A stretch of 64,000 nucleotides of DNA from Couchioplanes caeruleus (GCF_023499255.1 NZ_CP092183.1:317501-381500), one strand, 5' to 3'; positions 7,970 to 17,377 are shown, counted from the first letter of the stretch. Made by a program: numbers and translations. Notes: generated from the letters alone by a model not told the origin.

Positions 7970-9571
7970 TCACCGGTCGCCGCCGAAGAGGCGCCGGCAG
8001 GTGAGCGAGAACGCGGGCGGGTTCTTCGCGAGCACGTCGCGGGCCTCCTCCCGGCCGAGGCTCCAGCCGCGCCAGTCGTCGGGGTGCTGGTCGAGGCGCC
8101 GGTTGATCGGTTCCAGCGCGCAGTCGCGGTGCGACCCGTCGAGGCGGTTCAGGGCCGGTACGGCGTCCGCCGACAGGTTCGACAGGTACGCGGTGTCGAT
8201 CCGGTGCGTCTGTTCGTACCGGGTCACGTTGCGGTCGGCGATGAGGCGGTCCGGGTTGACGGCGGCGAGCCCGAGCAGCGCGAGCACCCCGGCGGCGACG
8301 ACCGCCTGGGGCAGCCACGGGGCGCGCAGCCGTACGCCCGCGACCAGCACCAGCAGGAACACCACACCCAGCCACAGCTCGCAGAGCGCCACGAGCACGC
8401 GCATGCGGGTGAGGCCGTACGTGTCGGAGTAGACGTTCATGCGGTGCAGCGCCGACGCGACGATCACCAGGGTCAGCACGGCCAGCGCCCCCAGCACCGA
8501 GCGGATCAGCATCCGGTCCGTACGCGTCTCCCGCGGCGCCCACCGGGCCGCTCCGGCGAGGACGAGCAGCGTGAGGCCGGTGACGACGAGGAGCTGCCAG
8601 AAGCCGCTGCGGGCGTACTGGGCGTAGGTGAGGCCGTCGGTGTCCAGCACGTGCCGCGATCCTCCGAAGAGGACGGTCAGCTGGACGCCGACGAACAGGC
8701 CGAAGAGCAGCACCAGCAGGGACAGCGGGATCGCCCATTCGAGCCGGGCGACCCGGCGGTTCCCGGGACCGTCCAATCCCGACATGTCGGGCGTCGAGGC
8801 TCGCAGGAACGCCGCCCCGCCGAGCACGAAGACCGCGGCGCAGAAGACGAAGATCCAGCGGGCGATCGTCGCGACGTCGATGTCGGGGACGACCGAGGCG
8901 ACCAGGCCGGCGAAGGCCGCGTCGGCGGAGACGAAGAGCGAGCCGAACACCACCAGCAGCGCCACGGACACCCCGACCGTTGCCGTCACCCGCAGGCCGC
9001 CCCCGGCCCGGCGGAGCACGGAGGCACCGCGGGCGAGCCACGGCAGCGAGCGCATCCCGGCGAACGGCGCCATCAGGGCGGCCAGCGCCACGCCCCGCCC
9101 GGACCGGCCGCCGGCCACCGCGAGGGCCCCGGTGAGCAGGGCGGTCAGCACGCAGAGCACGAACAGCCAGCCGGCCGCCCGGACCGCGCCGACGCTGAGC
9201 AGCGCCGCGGTCGCCGCGGACCAGCCGAACCGTTCCGCGCCCAGGGACCGGGGCTGCCAGGGCACCCGCGGCGCCGGCCCTGCGTGCCGGCTCGGAACGA
9301 CCCGGGCGGCGATCATGGCCGCGATCCCGGCGACCGCGGTGATCGCCCACCCGACGCCGCCGCGGTCGAGCGGGACGCTGAGCGCGGCGATCACGCCGGC
9401 CGCGCCGACGGCGGCCACGGTGGCCGGCGAGGCGGGCCGGCCGGGACCGGGCCAGCGGCGCCCGAACAGCGAGACGTCGGCCCACGGGCCGTGCAGCGGT
9501 GTGGTTTGCCAGGCGCCGGCCGGGGCGGGCGTGTTCACCCGTTTCGGCGCAGCAGCGTTCGTCGAGACCAT
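7970..9571 (-). CDS. DUF4173 (DUF4153-like) multi-pass membrane protein
   Basis: 533 aa with about 12 hydrophobic segments after a 45-residue Pro-rich cytosolic N-terminus. The segment ALHRMNVYSDTYGLTRMRVL followed by a hydrophobic helix is a strong DUF4173 signature. The family is widespread in actinobacteria and often sits next to two-component systems; its biochemical role is not established. It lies 17 bp downstream of the sensor kinase gene ending at 9589 in the same direction, so the three genes 11354-7970 may form one operon. Confidence 0.82.
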   Translation of the reverse strand: MVSTNAAAPKRVNTPAPAGAWQTTPLHGPWADVSLFGRRWPGPGRPASPATVAAVGAAGVIAALSVPLDRGGVGWAITAVAGIAAMIAARVVPSRHAGPAPRVPWQPRSLGAERFGWSAATAALLSVGAVRAAGWLFVLCVLTALLTGALAVAGGRSGRGVALAALMAPFAGMRSLPWLARGASVLRRAGGGLRVTATVGVSVALLVVFGSLFVSADAAFAGLVASVVPDIDVATIARWIFVFCAAVFVLGGAAFLRASTPDMSGLDGPGNRRVARLEWAIPLSLLVLLFGLFVGVQLTVLFGGSRHVLDTDGLTYAQYARSGFWQLLVVTGLTLLVLAGAARWAPRETRTDRMLIRSVLGALAVLTLVIVASALHRMNVYSDTYGLTRMRVLVALCELWLGVVFLLVLVAGVRLRAPWLPQAVVAAGVLALLGLAAVNPDRLIADRNVTRYEQTHRIDTAYLSNLSADAVPALNRLDGSHRDCALEPINRRLDQHPDDWRGWSLGREEARDVLAKNPPAFSLTCRRLFGGDR

Positions 9572-9588
9572 GTCGTCCCCCGTACAGA

Positions 9589-10668
9589 TCAGGCCGGTTG
9601 CAGCGGCAGGGTCACGTGGATGTGGCAGCCCGTCCGCACGCGGACCGCGGCGGGACGGGTGGCGCCGTCGTCGAGGAGGAGGGGCGGCGGGTCGACGACG
9701 GCGATCGTGCCGCGGTGCAGCTGGACGACCCAGTGGGCGATCGCCAGGCCGAGGCCGGTGCCGCCGCCCCGGGCGCGGTCGCCGCGGGTGAAGCGTTCGA
9801 AGACGCGTTCCCGGTCGGCGGGCGGGATGCCGTCGCCCTCGTCGGTGACGGCGATCCGGACGTGCTCGTCGTGGCGTTCCGCGCGGAGCGTGACGGTGCC
9901 GCCGGGCGGGCTGTGCCGGGCCGCATTGTCCAGCAGGTTGGCGAAGACCTGGTGGAGGCGCTCGCGGTCACCGGTGAGGCGGATCCGCGGGGAAGCCACC
10001 TCGAAGCGCACGTCGTGCCCGGTGCCGTCCGCGTTGACCCGCGCCTCGCGGACCACGTCGGTGAGGAAGTCGTGCAGGTCGATGGGGTCGTGCGCGAGCG
10101 GCACCACGCCCGCGTCCAGCCGGGACAGGTCCAGCAGCTCGGTGACCAGCCGGCCCAGGCGTTCGGTCTGGGCCAGGGCGGTGCGCATGGTGTCCGGCTC
10201 GGCGCGGGAGACGCCGTCGACGATGTTCTCCAGGAGGCCGCGCAGGGCCGTGATCGGCGTACGCAGCTCGTGCGAGACGTTGGCGATCAGCTCGCGGCGC
10301 TGGCGGTCCGCGGCGGCGAGGTCGGCGGCCATCTGGTTGAACGCGGTGGCGAGCTCACCCACCTCGTCGCGGGACGTCGCGCGCACCCGGCGCGTGTAGT
10401 CGCCGCGCGCCATGGCCTTGGCCGCCACCGTCATCTCGCGCAGCGGCACGGTCGCGCCGTGCGCCGCCACCTGCAGCGTGACCAGGCCGAGCGCCACCGC
10501 GATCGCGAACCAGGACAGCTCGACGCGCATCCAGTCGAGGCTCCACCAGAAGATCAACAAACCGACGCCGCCGGCCAGGCCGAGCGCGACGGAGAGCTTC
10601 GCCTTGATGGACCGTACGGGGTCGAGCGGCCGGGGCAGCCAGCCGAGCATCCGGGCCAGGAAGGTCAC
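9589..10668 (-). CDS. Sensor histidine kinase (HAMP, HisKA, HATPase)
   Basis: 359 aa from GTG 10668, which overlaps the response-regulator stop (GTGA). Two hydrophobic segments near residues 23-65 are followed by a HAMP-like linker. The phosphoacceptor region reads ELIANVSHELRTPITALRG with the His near residue 132. ATP-binding motifs are NLLDNAARHSPPGG, VTDEGDGIPP and GTGLGLAIAHWV. The short extracytoplasmic part gives no clue to the signal. It is the cognate partner of the OmpR-type regulator upstream. Confidence 0.93.
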   Translation of the reverse strand: MTFLARMLGWLPRPLDPVRSIKAKLSVALGLAGGVGLLIFWWSLDWMRVELSWFAIAVALGLVTLQVAAHGATVPLREMTVAAKAMARGDYTRRVRATSRDEVGELATAFNQMAADLAAADRQRRELIANVSHELRTPITALRGLLENIVDGVSRAEPDTMRTALAQTERLGRLVTELLDLSRLDAGVVPLAHDPIDLHDFLTDVVREARVNADGTGHDVRFEVASPRIRLTGDRERLHQVFANLLDNAARHSPPGGTVTLRAERHDEHVRIAVTDEGDGIPPADRERVFERFTRGDRARGGGTGLGLAIAHWVVQLHRGTIAVVDPPPLLLDDGATRPAAVRVRTGCHIHVTLPLQPA

Positions 10669-11354
10669 CGTGCCACCTCCAGCGCGTACCCGACCCCGTG
10701 CACCGTGCGGATCAGGTCGGCGCCGAGCTTGCGCCGCAGGCCCTTGATGTGGCTGTCCACCGTGCGCGTGCCGGAGGCGTCGGCCCAGCCCCACACGTCG
10801 GCGAGGAGCCGCTCGCGGGGCAGGACCGTGCGGGGGCGCCCGGCGAGGTGGACGAGCAGGTCGAACTCGGTCGGGGTCAGGTGCGCCTCGCGGCCGCCGC
10901 GGTGCACCCGGCGCTCCGCCAGGTTGATCTCCAGGTCGCCGAGCCGCAGCGTCTCCGGCGCCGCGGGCGCCGTCGTCTTGGCCACCCGGCGCAGCAGGGC
11001 GTGCACGCGGGCGGTGAGCTCGCGCATCGAGAAGGGCTTGGTGAGATAGTCGTCCGCGCCGACCGCGAGGCCGACCAGCAGGTCGGTCTCGTCGTCGCGG
11101 GCGGTGAGCATCAGCACCGGCACCGGCCGCTCGGCCTGGATGCGGCGGCAGACCTCCAGCCCGTCGAAGCCGGGGAGCATGACGTCCAGCACGACCGCGT
11201 CGGGCCGGTCACGCCGGGCCGCCTCGACCGCGGCGGGGCCGTCGTACGCGAGGAAGACCTCGAACCCCTCGGCCCGCAGCCGGGCCGCCACCGCGTCCGC
11301 GATGGTCCGCTCGTCCTCGACCAGGAGGATCCTGCGCGCCGCCGTGCCGTTCAT
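10665..11354 (-). CDS. OmpR/PhoB-type response regulator
   Basis: 229 aa from ATG 11354 (MNGTAARRILLVEDE). Receiver domain: acidic pair in VEDE, phosphoacceptor Asp57 in VVLDVMLPG, Thr in LTAR and Lys106 in DYLTKPF. The C-terminal winged helix (residues about 130-229) has the OmpR pattern LTPTEFDLLVHLAGRP, then TVDSHIKGLRRKLG and I-R-T-V-H-G-V-G-Y. It is translationally coupled to the kinase gene downstream. Its promoter region contains a cluster of DnaA-box-like sequences. Confidence 0.95.
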   Translation of the reverse strand: MNGTAARRILLVEDERTIADAVAARLRAEGFEVFLAYDGPAAVEAARRDRPDAVVLDVMLPGFDGLEVCRRIQAERPVPVLMLTARDDETDLLVGLAVGADDYLTKPFSMRELTARVHALLRRVAKTTAPAAPETLRLGDLEINLAERRVHRGGREAHLTPTEFDLLVHLAGRPRTVLPRERLLADVWGWADASGTRTVDSHIKGLRRKLGADLIRTVHGVGYALEVAR

Positions 11355-11443
11355 CCGTGCCTCCGCGATGCCGCCGACCCCGCATCGTGCTGGTCGGACG
11401 CAAGGGAGCCTATTGATCCGGCGTGCAGGCGCGGGGGTGGAGT

Positions 11444-11524
11444 TGTGGACAACTCGTGAAGATCGACGGCCTGTGGATAACTCTGGGGACAACCCTGTGG
11501 ACCTGTGGACAACGCTGTGGATTC
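11444..11524 (-). promoter_or_regulatory. Cluster of DnaA-box-like motifs in the intergenic region
   Basis: Six motifs related to TGTGGACAA (complement TTGTCCACA, the actinomycete DnaA box) occur in one orientation within 81 bp, starting at 11444, 11472, 11484, 11496, 11504 and 11516. Those at 11444 and 11504 are exact, 11472 is TGTGGATAA, and the rest have one to three mismatches. Several are 12 bp apart. They lie upstream of the OmpR-type regulator and downstream of the LytTR regulator. Confidence 0.55.
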
Positions 11525-12266
11525 AGCGGGTCCAGTCGTTCTTCGCGGCCCGGATCAGCTTGTCCTTGAGCTCGCGCGTGTGCCGCCGGCTGACCGGCAG
11601 CTCCGCGCCGTCGATCGTCACCACGTACCCCGACTGGGTGAGCCGCAACTCCGCGACCAGCCGCAACTGCACCAGGTACGACCGGTGGATCCGCACGAAA
11701 CCGGCATCCGCCCAGCGCTCGGCCAGCGTCGCCAGCGACACCCGGACCAGGTGCGAGGCGTCGGCCGTGTGCAGCCGGGCGTAGTCGCCCTGGGCCTCCA
11801 CCCAGCGCACCGACGAGCGCGGCAGCATCTTCGTCGTGCCGGCCAGCTCGACCGGGATCGTCGGCTCGTCCTCGCGTTTCGCCGGCGCGGGCGGCGGGAC
11901 GGCGCGCAGGCCGGCGACCCGGCGAAGCGACTCGCCCAGGCGCTCGGCCCGGACCGGCTTGCGGACGTAGTCGGTCACGCCGAGGTCGAAGGCGTCCACC
12001 GCGCCGTCGTCGTACGCGGTCACGAACACGATCGACGGCGGCCGGGCGAACCGGCGCAGGATCCGGGCCAGCTCCATCCCGTCCAGCCCGGGCATGCGGA
12101 TGTCCAGGAACACCGCGTCGACCTCGGTGTCACGCAGCACGCGCAGGGCCTCGGTCGCGTCGCCCGCGCGGTGCACGTACGCCACCCGGGAATCGGCGTT
12201 CAACAGGTACGCGAGCTCGTCCAGCGCCGGCGGCTCGTCGTCCACAGCAAGCACGACGAGACTCAC
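11523..12266 (-). CDS. LytTR-family response regulator
   Basis: 247 aa from GTG 12266, overlapping the kinase stop as GTGA. The N-terminal receiver starts VSLVVLAVDDEPPALDELAY and has phosphoacceptor Asp55 in VFLDIRMPGLDG and Lys in YVRKPV. The C-terminal LytTR DNA-binding domain (about residues 145-245) includes VRWVEAQGDYARLHT, FVRIHRSYLVQLR and LPVSRRHTRELKD. LytTR regulators bind paired direct repeats. The pairing with a LytS-type kinase and the nearby carboxylate-type symporter is the arrangement of nutrient-sensing systems such as E. coli BtsSR/YpdAB; that role here is inference. Confidence 0.93.
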   Translation of the reverse strand: MSLVVLAVDDEPPALDELAYLLNADSRVAYVHRAGDATEALRVLRDTEVDAVFLDIRMPGLDGMELARILRRFARPPSIVFVTAYDDGAVDAFDLGVTDYVRKPVRAERLGESLRRVAGLRAVPPPAPAKREDEPTIPVELAGTTKMLPRSSVRWVEAQGDYARLHTADASHLVRVSLATLAERWADAGFVRIHRSYLVQLRLVAELRLTQSGYVVTIDGAELPVSRRHTRELKDKLIRAAKNDWTR

Positions 12267-13474
12267 GCTCGTACCCCTGGATGGAATTTCGGCACCCGCA
12301 TGCTCACTTTCGTCCCCGCTCCCGGCGCCGTCTCCACCACCAGGCCGAAATGGTCGCCGAACACCGAGCGCAGCCGCTCGTCGACGTTGGAGAGGCCGAC
12401 GTGCCGGCCCGCGTCGTCGCCCTTGCCGTTGGCCGCCTCCGCCACCCCCTCGGCCAGGGCCGCGGGGTCCATGCCGACCCCGTCGTCCTCCACCGTGATG
12501 TGGCACTCGGCGCCGGCGTCGCGCGCCTCGATGCTCACCATACCGACGCCCGGTTTGCGGGACAGGCCGTGCCGGACCGCGTTCTCCACGAGCGGCTGCA
12601 GGCACAGGAACGGCAGGCCGACCGGCAGCACCTCGGGCGCGATCTGCAGCCGGACCTGCAGGCGGTCGCCGAAGCGGGCCCGCTCGATGGTCAGATAGCG
12701 GTCGATCGAGCGCAGCTCCTCGGCGAGCGTCGTGAACTCGCCGTGCGCCCGGAACGAGTAGCGCGTGAACTCGGCGAACTCGAGGATCAGCTCACGGGCC
12801 CGCTCGGGGTCCGTACGCACGAACGACGCGATCGCGGTCAGCGCGTTGTAGATGAAGTGCGGGCTGATCTGGGCGCGCAGGGCGCGTACCTCGGCGCGGG
12901 CCAGCCGTTCACGGGACGAGTCGAGCTCCGCGAGGGCGAGCTGCGACCCGGCCCACCGGGCGGTCTCCATCGTCGCCTGCACGAGCCCCGGCGCGGGCTG
13001 ATCCTCGGCGACCGCCACCAGCGCCCCGAGCGCCCGCCCGTCCGGGCCGGTCAGCGGGGTGATGACCGCTCCCCGCACCACGCAGTCCATCCGGTCGCAC
13101 GGAAGCTCCGCCATGCCCAGCACGATCGAGCGGTTGTTCGTGGTCGCCCGCCGGGCCGCCGCGACGAACTGGTCCCCGTGGTGGCCGCCGCGGCCGTCGA
13201 AGGCGAGGCAGCGTTCCCCGTCGGAGACGGCCAGGCCCACGGCGCCGACGAGCCGGCGCAGGTGGCGGGCCGATTTCGCCGCCGTCGCCGCGGTCAGGCC
13301 GGTGCGCAGCGGCTCGGCGGCCAGGGAGGCCGAGTGCAGCACCTCGTACGTGGCGCGCTGACCGGCGGTCGCGATGCCCCGGCGGGCCCGCAGGCGCAGC
13401 ACGGCCACGACGGCGCCCGCCAGCGCGGCGAGCACCGCGACGACGGCGAGGATGCTTCCGGCCTGACCGCTCAC
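12263..13474 (-). CDS. LytS-type sensor histidine kinase
   Basis: 403 aa. One N-terminal membrane segment (residues about 5-27) is followed by a cytoplasmic GAF-like region with the pair CDRMDC, then the His_kinase domain of the LytS/YehU group: ALRAQISPHFIYNALTAIASF with the phosphorylatable His, then PLVENAVRHGLSRK and VEDDGVGMDP. It lacks the multi-helix LytS membrane domain, so it may sense an intracellular signal. It is coupled to the LytTR regulator gene by a 4-bp overlap. Confidence 0.9.
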   Translation of the reverse strand: MSGQAGSILAVVAVLAALAGAVVAVLRLRARRGIATAGQRATYEVLHSASLAAEPLRTGLTAATAAKSARHLRRLVGAVGLAVSDGERCLAFDGRGGHHGDQFVAAARRATTNNRSIVLGMAELPCDRMDCVVRGAVITPLTGPDGRALGALVAVAEDQPAPGLVQATMETARWAGSQLALAELDSSRERLARAEVRALRAQISPHFIYNALTAIASFVRTDPERARELILEFAEFTRYSFRAHGEFTTLAEELRSIDRYLTIERARFGDRLQVRLQIAPEVLPVGLPFLCLQPLVENAVRHGLSRKPGVGMVSIEARDAGAECHITVEDDGVGMDPAALAEGVAEAANGKGDDAGRHVGLSNVDERLRSVFGDHFGLVVETAPGAGTKVSMRVPKFHPGVRA

Positions 13475-13523
13475 GCACGCATCCTGACCGCAAGCGCCCC
13501 GGAACGCCAGGCGCGGGCGAGGG

Positions 13524-15101
13524 TCAGTAGGCGCCCTTGCGCTTGAGGACCACCCCGACGGTGCGCCACAGGATGCTGAGGTCGTACGTGAGGGACCAGT
13601 TGTCGACGTAGTAGAGGTCGAGCCGCACGGCCTCGTCCCAGGACAGGTCGGAGCGGCCGGACACCTGCCACAGGCCGGTGATGCCGGGCCGGACCAGCAG
13701 CCGGCGGCGCACGTCGCCCAGGTAGTCGCCGTCGTCGGCGGGCAGCGGGCGCGGGCCGACCAGCGACATCTCGCCGAAGAGCACGTTGATCAGCTGCGGC
13801 AGCTCGTCCAGCGAGGTGGCCCGCAGCTTCTGCCCGAAGGAGAAGATCCGCGGGTCGTTCTTCATCTTGAACAGCATGCCGTCGGAGTCGTTGAGCTCCT
13901 CCAGGCTGGCCTTGCGCTCCTCGGCATCCACGTACATGGTCCGGAACTTCCAGACCCGGAACGTGCGGCCCTCGTGGCCCACCCGCGGCTGGCGGAAGAA
14001 CACCGGCCCGGGGTCGGACAGCCGGATGCCGAGCGCGATGATCCCGAGCACGGGCGTGAGGAAGAGCAGGCCGAAGAAGGCGACGACCCGGTCGAGCAGG
14101 TTCTTCGCGAGCCAGCCCGGCCCGGAGAGGGTCGGCTCCTCCACGTGCAGCAGCGGCAGGCCCTCGATGGGCCGGATGTGCACGCGCGGGCCGGCGATGT
14201 CGGTGAGCTGCGGCGCGACCACGAGGTCCACGCCGGTGCCCTCGAGCTGCCAGGCTAGGCGGCGCAGCTCGCCGGGCTCCGCGCTGGCCGAGCCGCAGAC
14301 CGCGATGGTGTCCGCGCCGACCTCCCGGACGAGGGTCAGCACGTCGCGGGCCGCGTACACGGGGACCGGGGTCTCGATGCCCCGGGAGGCCGCGTAGCCG
14401 TCGGTGATGTGGATGGCCACCGGGATGAGGCCGGCGGCGGGGCTGCGGGTGACCGCCGTGTAGACCTCGAGGGCCTCGGGCAGCGTGCCCATCAGGATCA
14501 TCCGGTGCGCGCCGTAGCCGGTCTTCTTCCGGGCCACGTGCAGGATCTGCCGGGCCGAGTAGCGGCAGAACAGGATGAAGATCAGCGAAGCGGTCGTGAC
14601 GTACGCGATGGTGACACGCGACAGCTGCGTCTTCGTGGCGAACGACAGCAGCGACACGCAGGCCACGACGGTGACGAAGCCGCGGACGACCCGCTTGAAC
14701 TCCTCGCTGCCCAGGCCGAGGTAGCGGCGGTCGTAGCTGCCGTTGCCCCAGAGGACGATCACCCAGCCGAGCGGCAGGCCGACGAACGCGACCAGGTAGA
14801 AGATCGTCCGCTGGCCCTGGAAACCGGAGATCGCCTTCTCGATGAAGGTGACGGCCAGCCAGCTGGCGAGGACGGCGGAGAGCAGATCCAGCAGGACCAG
14901 GATCGCCGTGTACGGCCGGTGCCACGTCGACAGTCGGCGGTGCGATCGGGTCCACGCGGACCGGGGCACGCCGTTACTCGGCGGTGGCGGCTCCTGCTGC
15001 CACTCGAAGCTGTCGTACGGCATGCCGCTCCGGCTCCTGCTGGTGCTGGACGCCGGGCGATGGAGGCTCGTGGTCACCTCGCCTATGTCCTCCCGCATCA
15101 C
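13524..15101 (-). CDS. Exopolysaccharide polyprenyl glycosylphosphotransferase
   Basis: 525 aa from GTG 15101; internal starts such as ATG 15023 (MPYDSFEW) are possible. There are four N-terminal membrane helices, a CoA-binding-like Rossmann segment (about residues 200-300), a fifth helix (VVAFFGLLFLTPVLGIIALG) and the bacterial sugar transferase domain with RVWKFRTMYVDAE, TSLDELPQLINVLFGEMSLVGPRP and RPGITGLWQVSGR. WbaP/WcaJ-type enzymes move a sugar-phosphate onto undecaprenyl phosphate as the first step of polysaccharide assembly. A GT4 gene lies 1.1 kb away, but no full polysaccharide cluster is present. Confidence 0.93.
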   Translation of the reverse strand: MMREDIGEVTTSLHRPASSTSRSRSGMPYDSFEWQQEPPPPSNGVPRSAWTRSHRRLSTWHRPYTAILVLLDLLSAVLASWLAVTFIEKAISGFQGQRTIFYLVAFVGLPLGWVIVLWGNGSYDRRYLGLGSEEFKRVVRGFVTVVACVSLLSFATKTQLSRVTIAYVTTASLIFILFCRYSARQILHVARKKTGYGAHRMILMGTLPEALEVYTAVTRSPAAGLIPVAIHITDGYAASRGIETPVPVYAARDVLTLVREVGADTIAVCGSASAEPGELRRLAWQLEGTGVDLVVAPQLTDIAGPRVHIRPIEGLPLLHVEEPTLSGPGWLAKNLLDRVVAFFGLLFLTPVLGIIALGIRLSDPGPVFFRQPRVGHEGRTFRVWKFRTMYVDAEERKASLEELNDSDGMLFKMKNDPRIFSFGQKLRATSLDELPQLINVLFGEMSLVGPRPLPADDGDYLGDVRRRLLVRPGITGLWQVSGRSDLSWDEAVRLDLYYVDNWSLTYDLSILWRTVGVVLKRKGAY

Positions 15102-15282
15102 GTACCGCCCACACCGAGAACATTACGCACCGCCACGACCCCCGGGCATCTTGGCGGGTCGACGGTCCCCTGCGCACCGCGGGCGATGCATGGGACCGGG
15201 CCACTATACCGATGGAACGACGGAGAAGAAGGTGACGTTGTGGCCGCTTTCCCCCGGGAGACGGCCCGCCTACGCTCGGTGA

Positions 15283-16143
15283 TTATCGGATCAGCTTGGA
15301 CAGGCGTCGATCCGCCAGCGGCTTGCCGCCGGTCTGACAGGTGGCGCAGTACTGCAGGCTCTTGTCGGCGAACGAGACCTCGCGCACCGCGTCGCCGCAG
15401 ACCGGGCAGGGCAGCCCGGTGCGGGCGTGCACCCGCATGCCGGCCCGCTTCTCGCCCTTCAGCTCGGCCGCCTTCTGCCCCACCGACCGCGCGACGGCGT
15501 CGGTCTCCACCTGCCGGGTTGCCTCGTACAGGGTGGTGATCTGCTCGTCGGTCAGCTTGCTGGTCAGCGCGAACGGCGACATCTTCGCTACGTGCAGGAT
15601 CTCGTCCGAGTAGGCGTTGCCGATGCCGGCGAGCACCTCCTGATCGGTGAGCACGCCCTTGATCTGCCCGTTGCGGCCGCGGATGCGCTCGGCGAACTGA
15701 TCGCGGTCCACCTCCAGCGCGTCGGGGCCGAGCCGGGCCACGCCGGGCACCTCGGCCGGGTCGCGCACCAGGTACGCCGCCAGCGACTTCTGCGTGCCGG
15801 CCTCGGTCAGGTCGAAGCCGGAGCCGTCGTCGAGGCGTACCCGCAGCGCGATCGGCCCGCTCCCCGGCTTGAGCGGCGCGGGCGACTTGAACGAGTCGCG
15901 GTAGTGCAGCCAGCCGGCCCGGGCGAGATGCACCACGAGGTGCAGGTCGACACCGATGGACACGTCGAGGAACTTGCCGTGCCGGCCGGCGTTCGTGATG
16001 GTCTGACCCGCGACCGAGCTGGGCGGCGGGTCGTACGTCTTCAGCGCGCTGAACGAGGACACCTCGAAGCGCTCCACGGTATGGCCGACCGCACGCTCCC
16101 GCAGGTACGCGGCGAGCGCCTCGACCTCGGGCAACTCGGGCAC
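15283..16143 (-). CDS. Fpg/Nei family DNA glycosylase
   Basis: 286 aa from GTG 16143. The start is fixed by the catalytic N-terminus: after Met removal Pro is the Schiff-base nucleophile in PELPEVEALAAYL. The helix-two-turn-helix region contains LAGIGNAYSDEILH with the conserved Asn. A C-terminal zinc finger is formed by CPVCGD and YCATCQTGG. The enzyme removes oxidised bases in base excision repair. The gene is divergent from the glycosyltransferase gene, with starts only 24 bp apart. Confidence 0.93.
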   Translation of the reverse strand: MPELPEVEALAAYLRERAVGHTVERFEVSSFSALKTYDPPPSSVAGQTITNAGRHGKFLDVSIGVDLHLVVHLARAGWLHYRDSFKSPAPLKPGSGPIALRVRLDDGSGFDLTEAGTQKSLAAYLVRDPAEVPGVARLGPDALEVDRDQFAERIRGRNGQIKGVLTDQEVLAGIGNAYSDEILHVAKMSPFALTSKLTDEQITTLYEATRQVETDAVARSVGQKAAELKGEKRAGMRVHARTGLPCPVCGDAVREVSFADKSLQYCATCQTGGKPLADRRLSKLIR

Positions 16144-16167
16144 GATCTCAATGTAGCGTTTGTCGCC

Positions 16168-17358
16168 GTGAAGGTCGTCGTTGCGCACAACCGGTACCGC
16201 GAAGCGATCCCCTCGGGGGAGAACGTCATCGTGGACACCGAGATCGCCCAGCTCACCGCGGCGGGCATCGAGGTGCTGCCGTTCCAGCGGTCCTCCGACT
16301 CGATCGGCGACCTGCCGCTCGCGCAGAAGGCACTGCTGCCCGTGTCGCCGATCTGGGGGCGGGCGGCGCAACGGGACCTCGCCGAGCTGCTGTCCCGGGA
16401 GCGTCCGGACCTGCTGCACCTGCACAACCCGTACCCGCTGCTCTCGCCGGCGGTGATCCGCACAGCGCACGCCCACGGGGTTCCGGTCGTGCAGACCGTG
16501 CACAACTACCGGCAGGTCTGCTCGTCCGGGCTGTACTTCCGCGACGGCCACAATTGCCACGACTGCCGAGGAAAAGCCTTCGGCTGGCCCGCCGTGCAGC
16601 ACAAGTGCTACCGCGGCTCGGCGGCGCAGAGCGCGCTGATGGCCACGACGCTCGCCGTGCACCGGCCGACGTGGAAATCCGTGGACCGCTACATCGCGCT
16701 CACCGGGCGGATCGCCGCGCACCTGCGCGACTACGGCATTCCGGACGACCGCATCGTCATCAAGCCCAACGGCCTGCCGGACCCTGGCGAGCCGGCCCCG
16801 CTGGGCGACGGTTTCCTGTACGGCGCCCGCCTGTCCCCGGAGAAGGGTCTGGCGCTGTTGCTGGATGCCTGGCGGCGGCATCCCGTCGGCGCGCTGGGAC
16901 AGTTGCGGATCGCCGGGGACGGGGAACTGCGGCCGCTGGCCGAGCAGGCCGACCGCGAGCGCGCCGACGTGACGTACCTCGGCGCCCTGGACCGGGCCGG
17001 GATGGAGGCCGCGCGGCGCGGCGCGTCGGTCGTCGTGGCGGTGCCCACCTGGAACGACGTGCTGCCCACGGTGATCCTCGAGGCGATGTCGGCCGGTCGG
17101 CCCGTGCTCGGCACCGACGTCGGCGGGATCCCGTACCTGCTGGGCCTCGACGAGCCGGTCGCACCGGCCGGCTGGGCCGTGCCGCCCGAGGCCGGCGCGC
17201 TCGCCGCGGCGCTGCCCGTCGCCCGGGCCGAGGCCGCGCGCTTCGCCGGGGCGGCCCGCGACCGGTACCTGCGGGCGTTCCACCCGGACGTGGTGACCCG
17301 GCAGCTCATCGACATCTACACGGACCTCTCAGCGAATTCCCACGCGACACCTAGGTAG
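16168..17358 (+). CDS. GT4-type glycosyltransferase
   Basis: 396 aa from GTG 16168 (VKVVVAHNRY). It has a GT-B fold: the N-terminal domain ends in RPDLLHLHNPYPLLSPAVI and the C-terminal nucleotide-sugar domain has FLYGARLSPEKGL and the E-x7-E type motif in PTWNDVLPTVILEAMSAGRPVLGTDVGG. A Cys-containing insertion (CSSGLYFRDGHNCHDC...KC) around residues 112-145 is typical of a GT4 subgroup. Probably adds a sugar in extracellular polysaccharide or glycolipid synthesis; donor and acceptor are unknown. Confidence 0.88.
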   Translation: MKVVVAHNRYREAIPSGENVIVDTEIAQLTAAGIEVLPFQRSSDSIGDLPLAQKALLPVSPIWGRAAQRDLAELLSRERPDLLHLHNPYPLLSPAVIRTAHAHGVPVVQTVHNYRQVCSSGLYFRDGHNCHDCRGKAFGWPAVQHKCYRGSAAQSALMATTLAVHRPTWKSVDRYIALTGRIAAHLRDYGIPDDRIVIKPNGLPDPGEPAPLGDGFLYGARLSPEKGLALLLDAWRRHPVGALGQLRIAGDGELRPLAEQADRERADVTYLGALDRAGMEAARRGASVVVAVPTWNDVLPTVILEAMSAGRPVLGTDVGGIPYLLGLDEPVAPAGWAVPPEAGALAAALPVARAEAARFAGAARDRYLRAFHPDVVTRQLIDIYTDLSANSHATPR

Positions 17359-17377
17359 ACGTCGGTCGAAGTGGGGA

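Noticed and set aside
11444..11524. Chromosomal origin (oriC)
   Set aside because: Too few boxes and no dnaA, dnaN, gyrB or rpmH nearby; kept only as a DnaA-box-like cluster.
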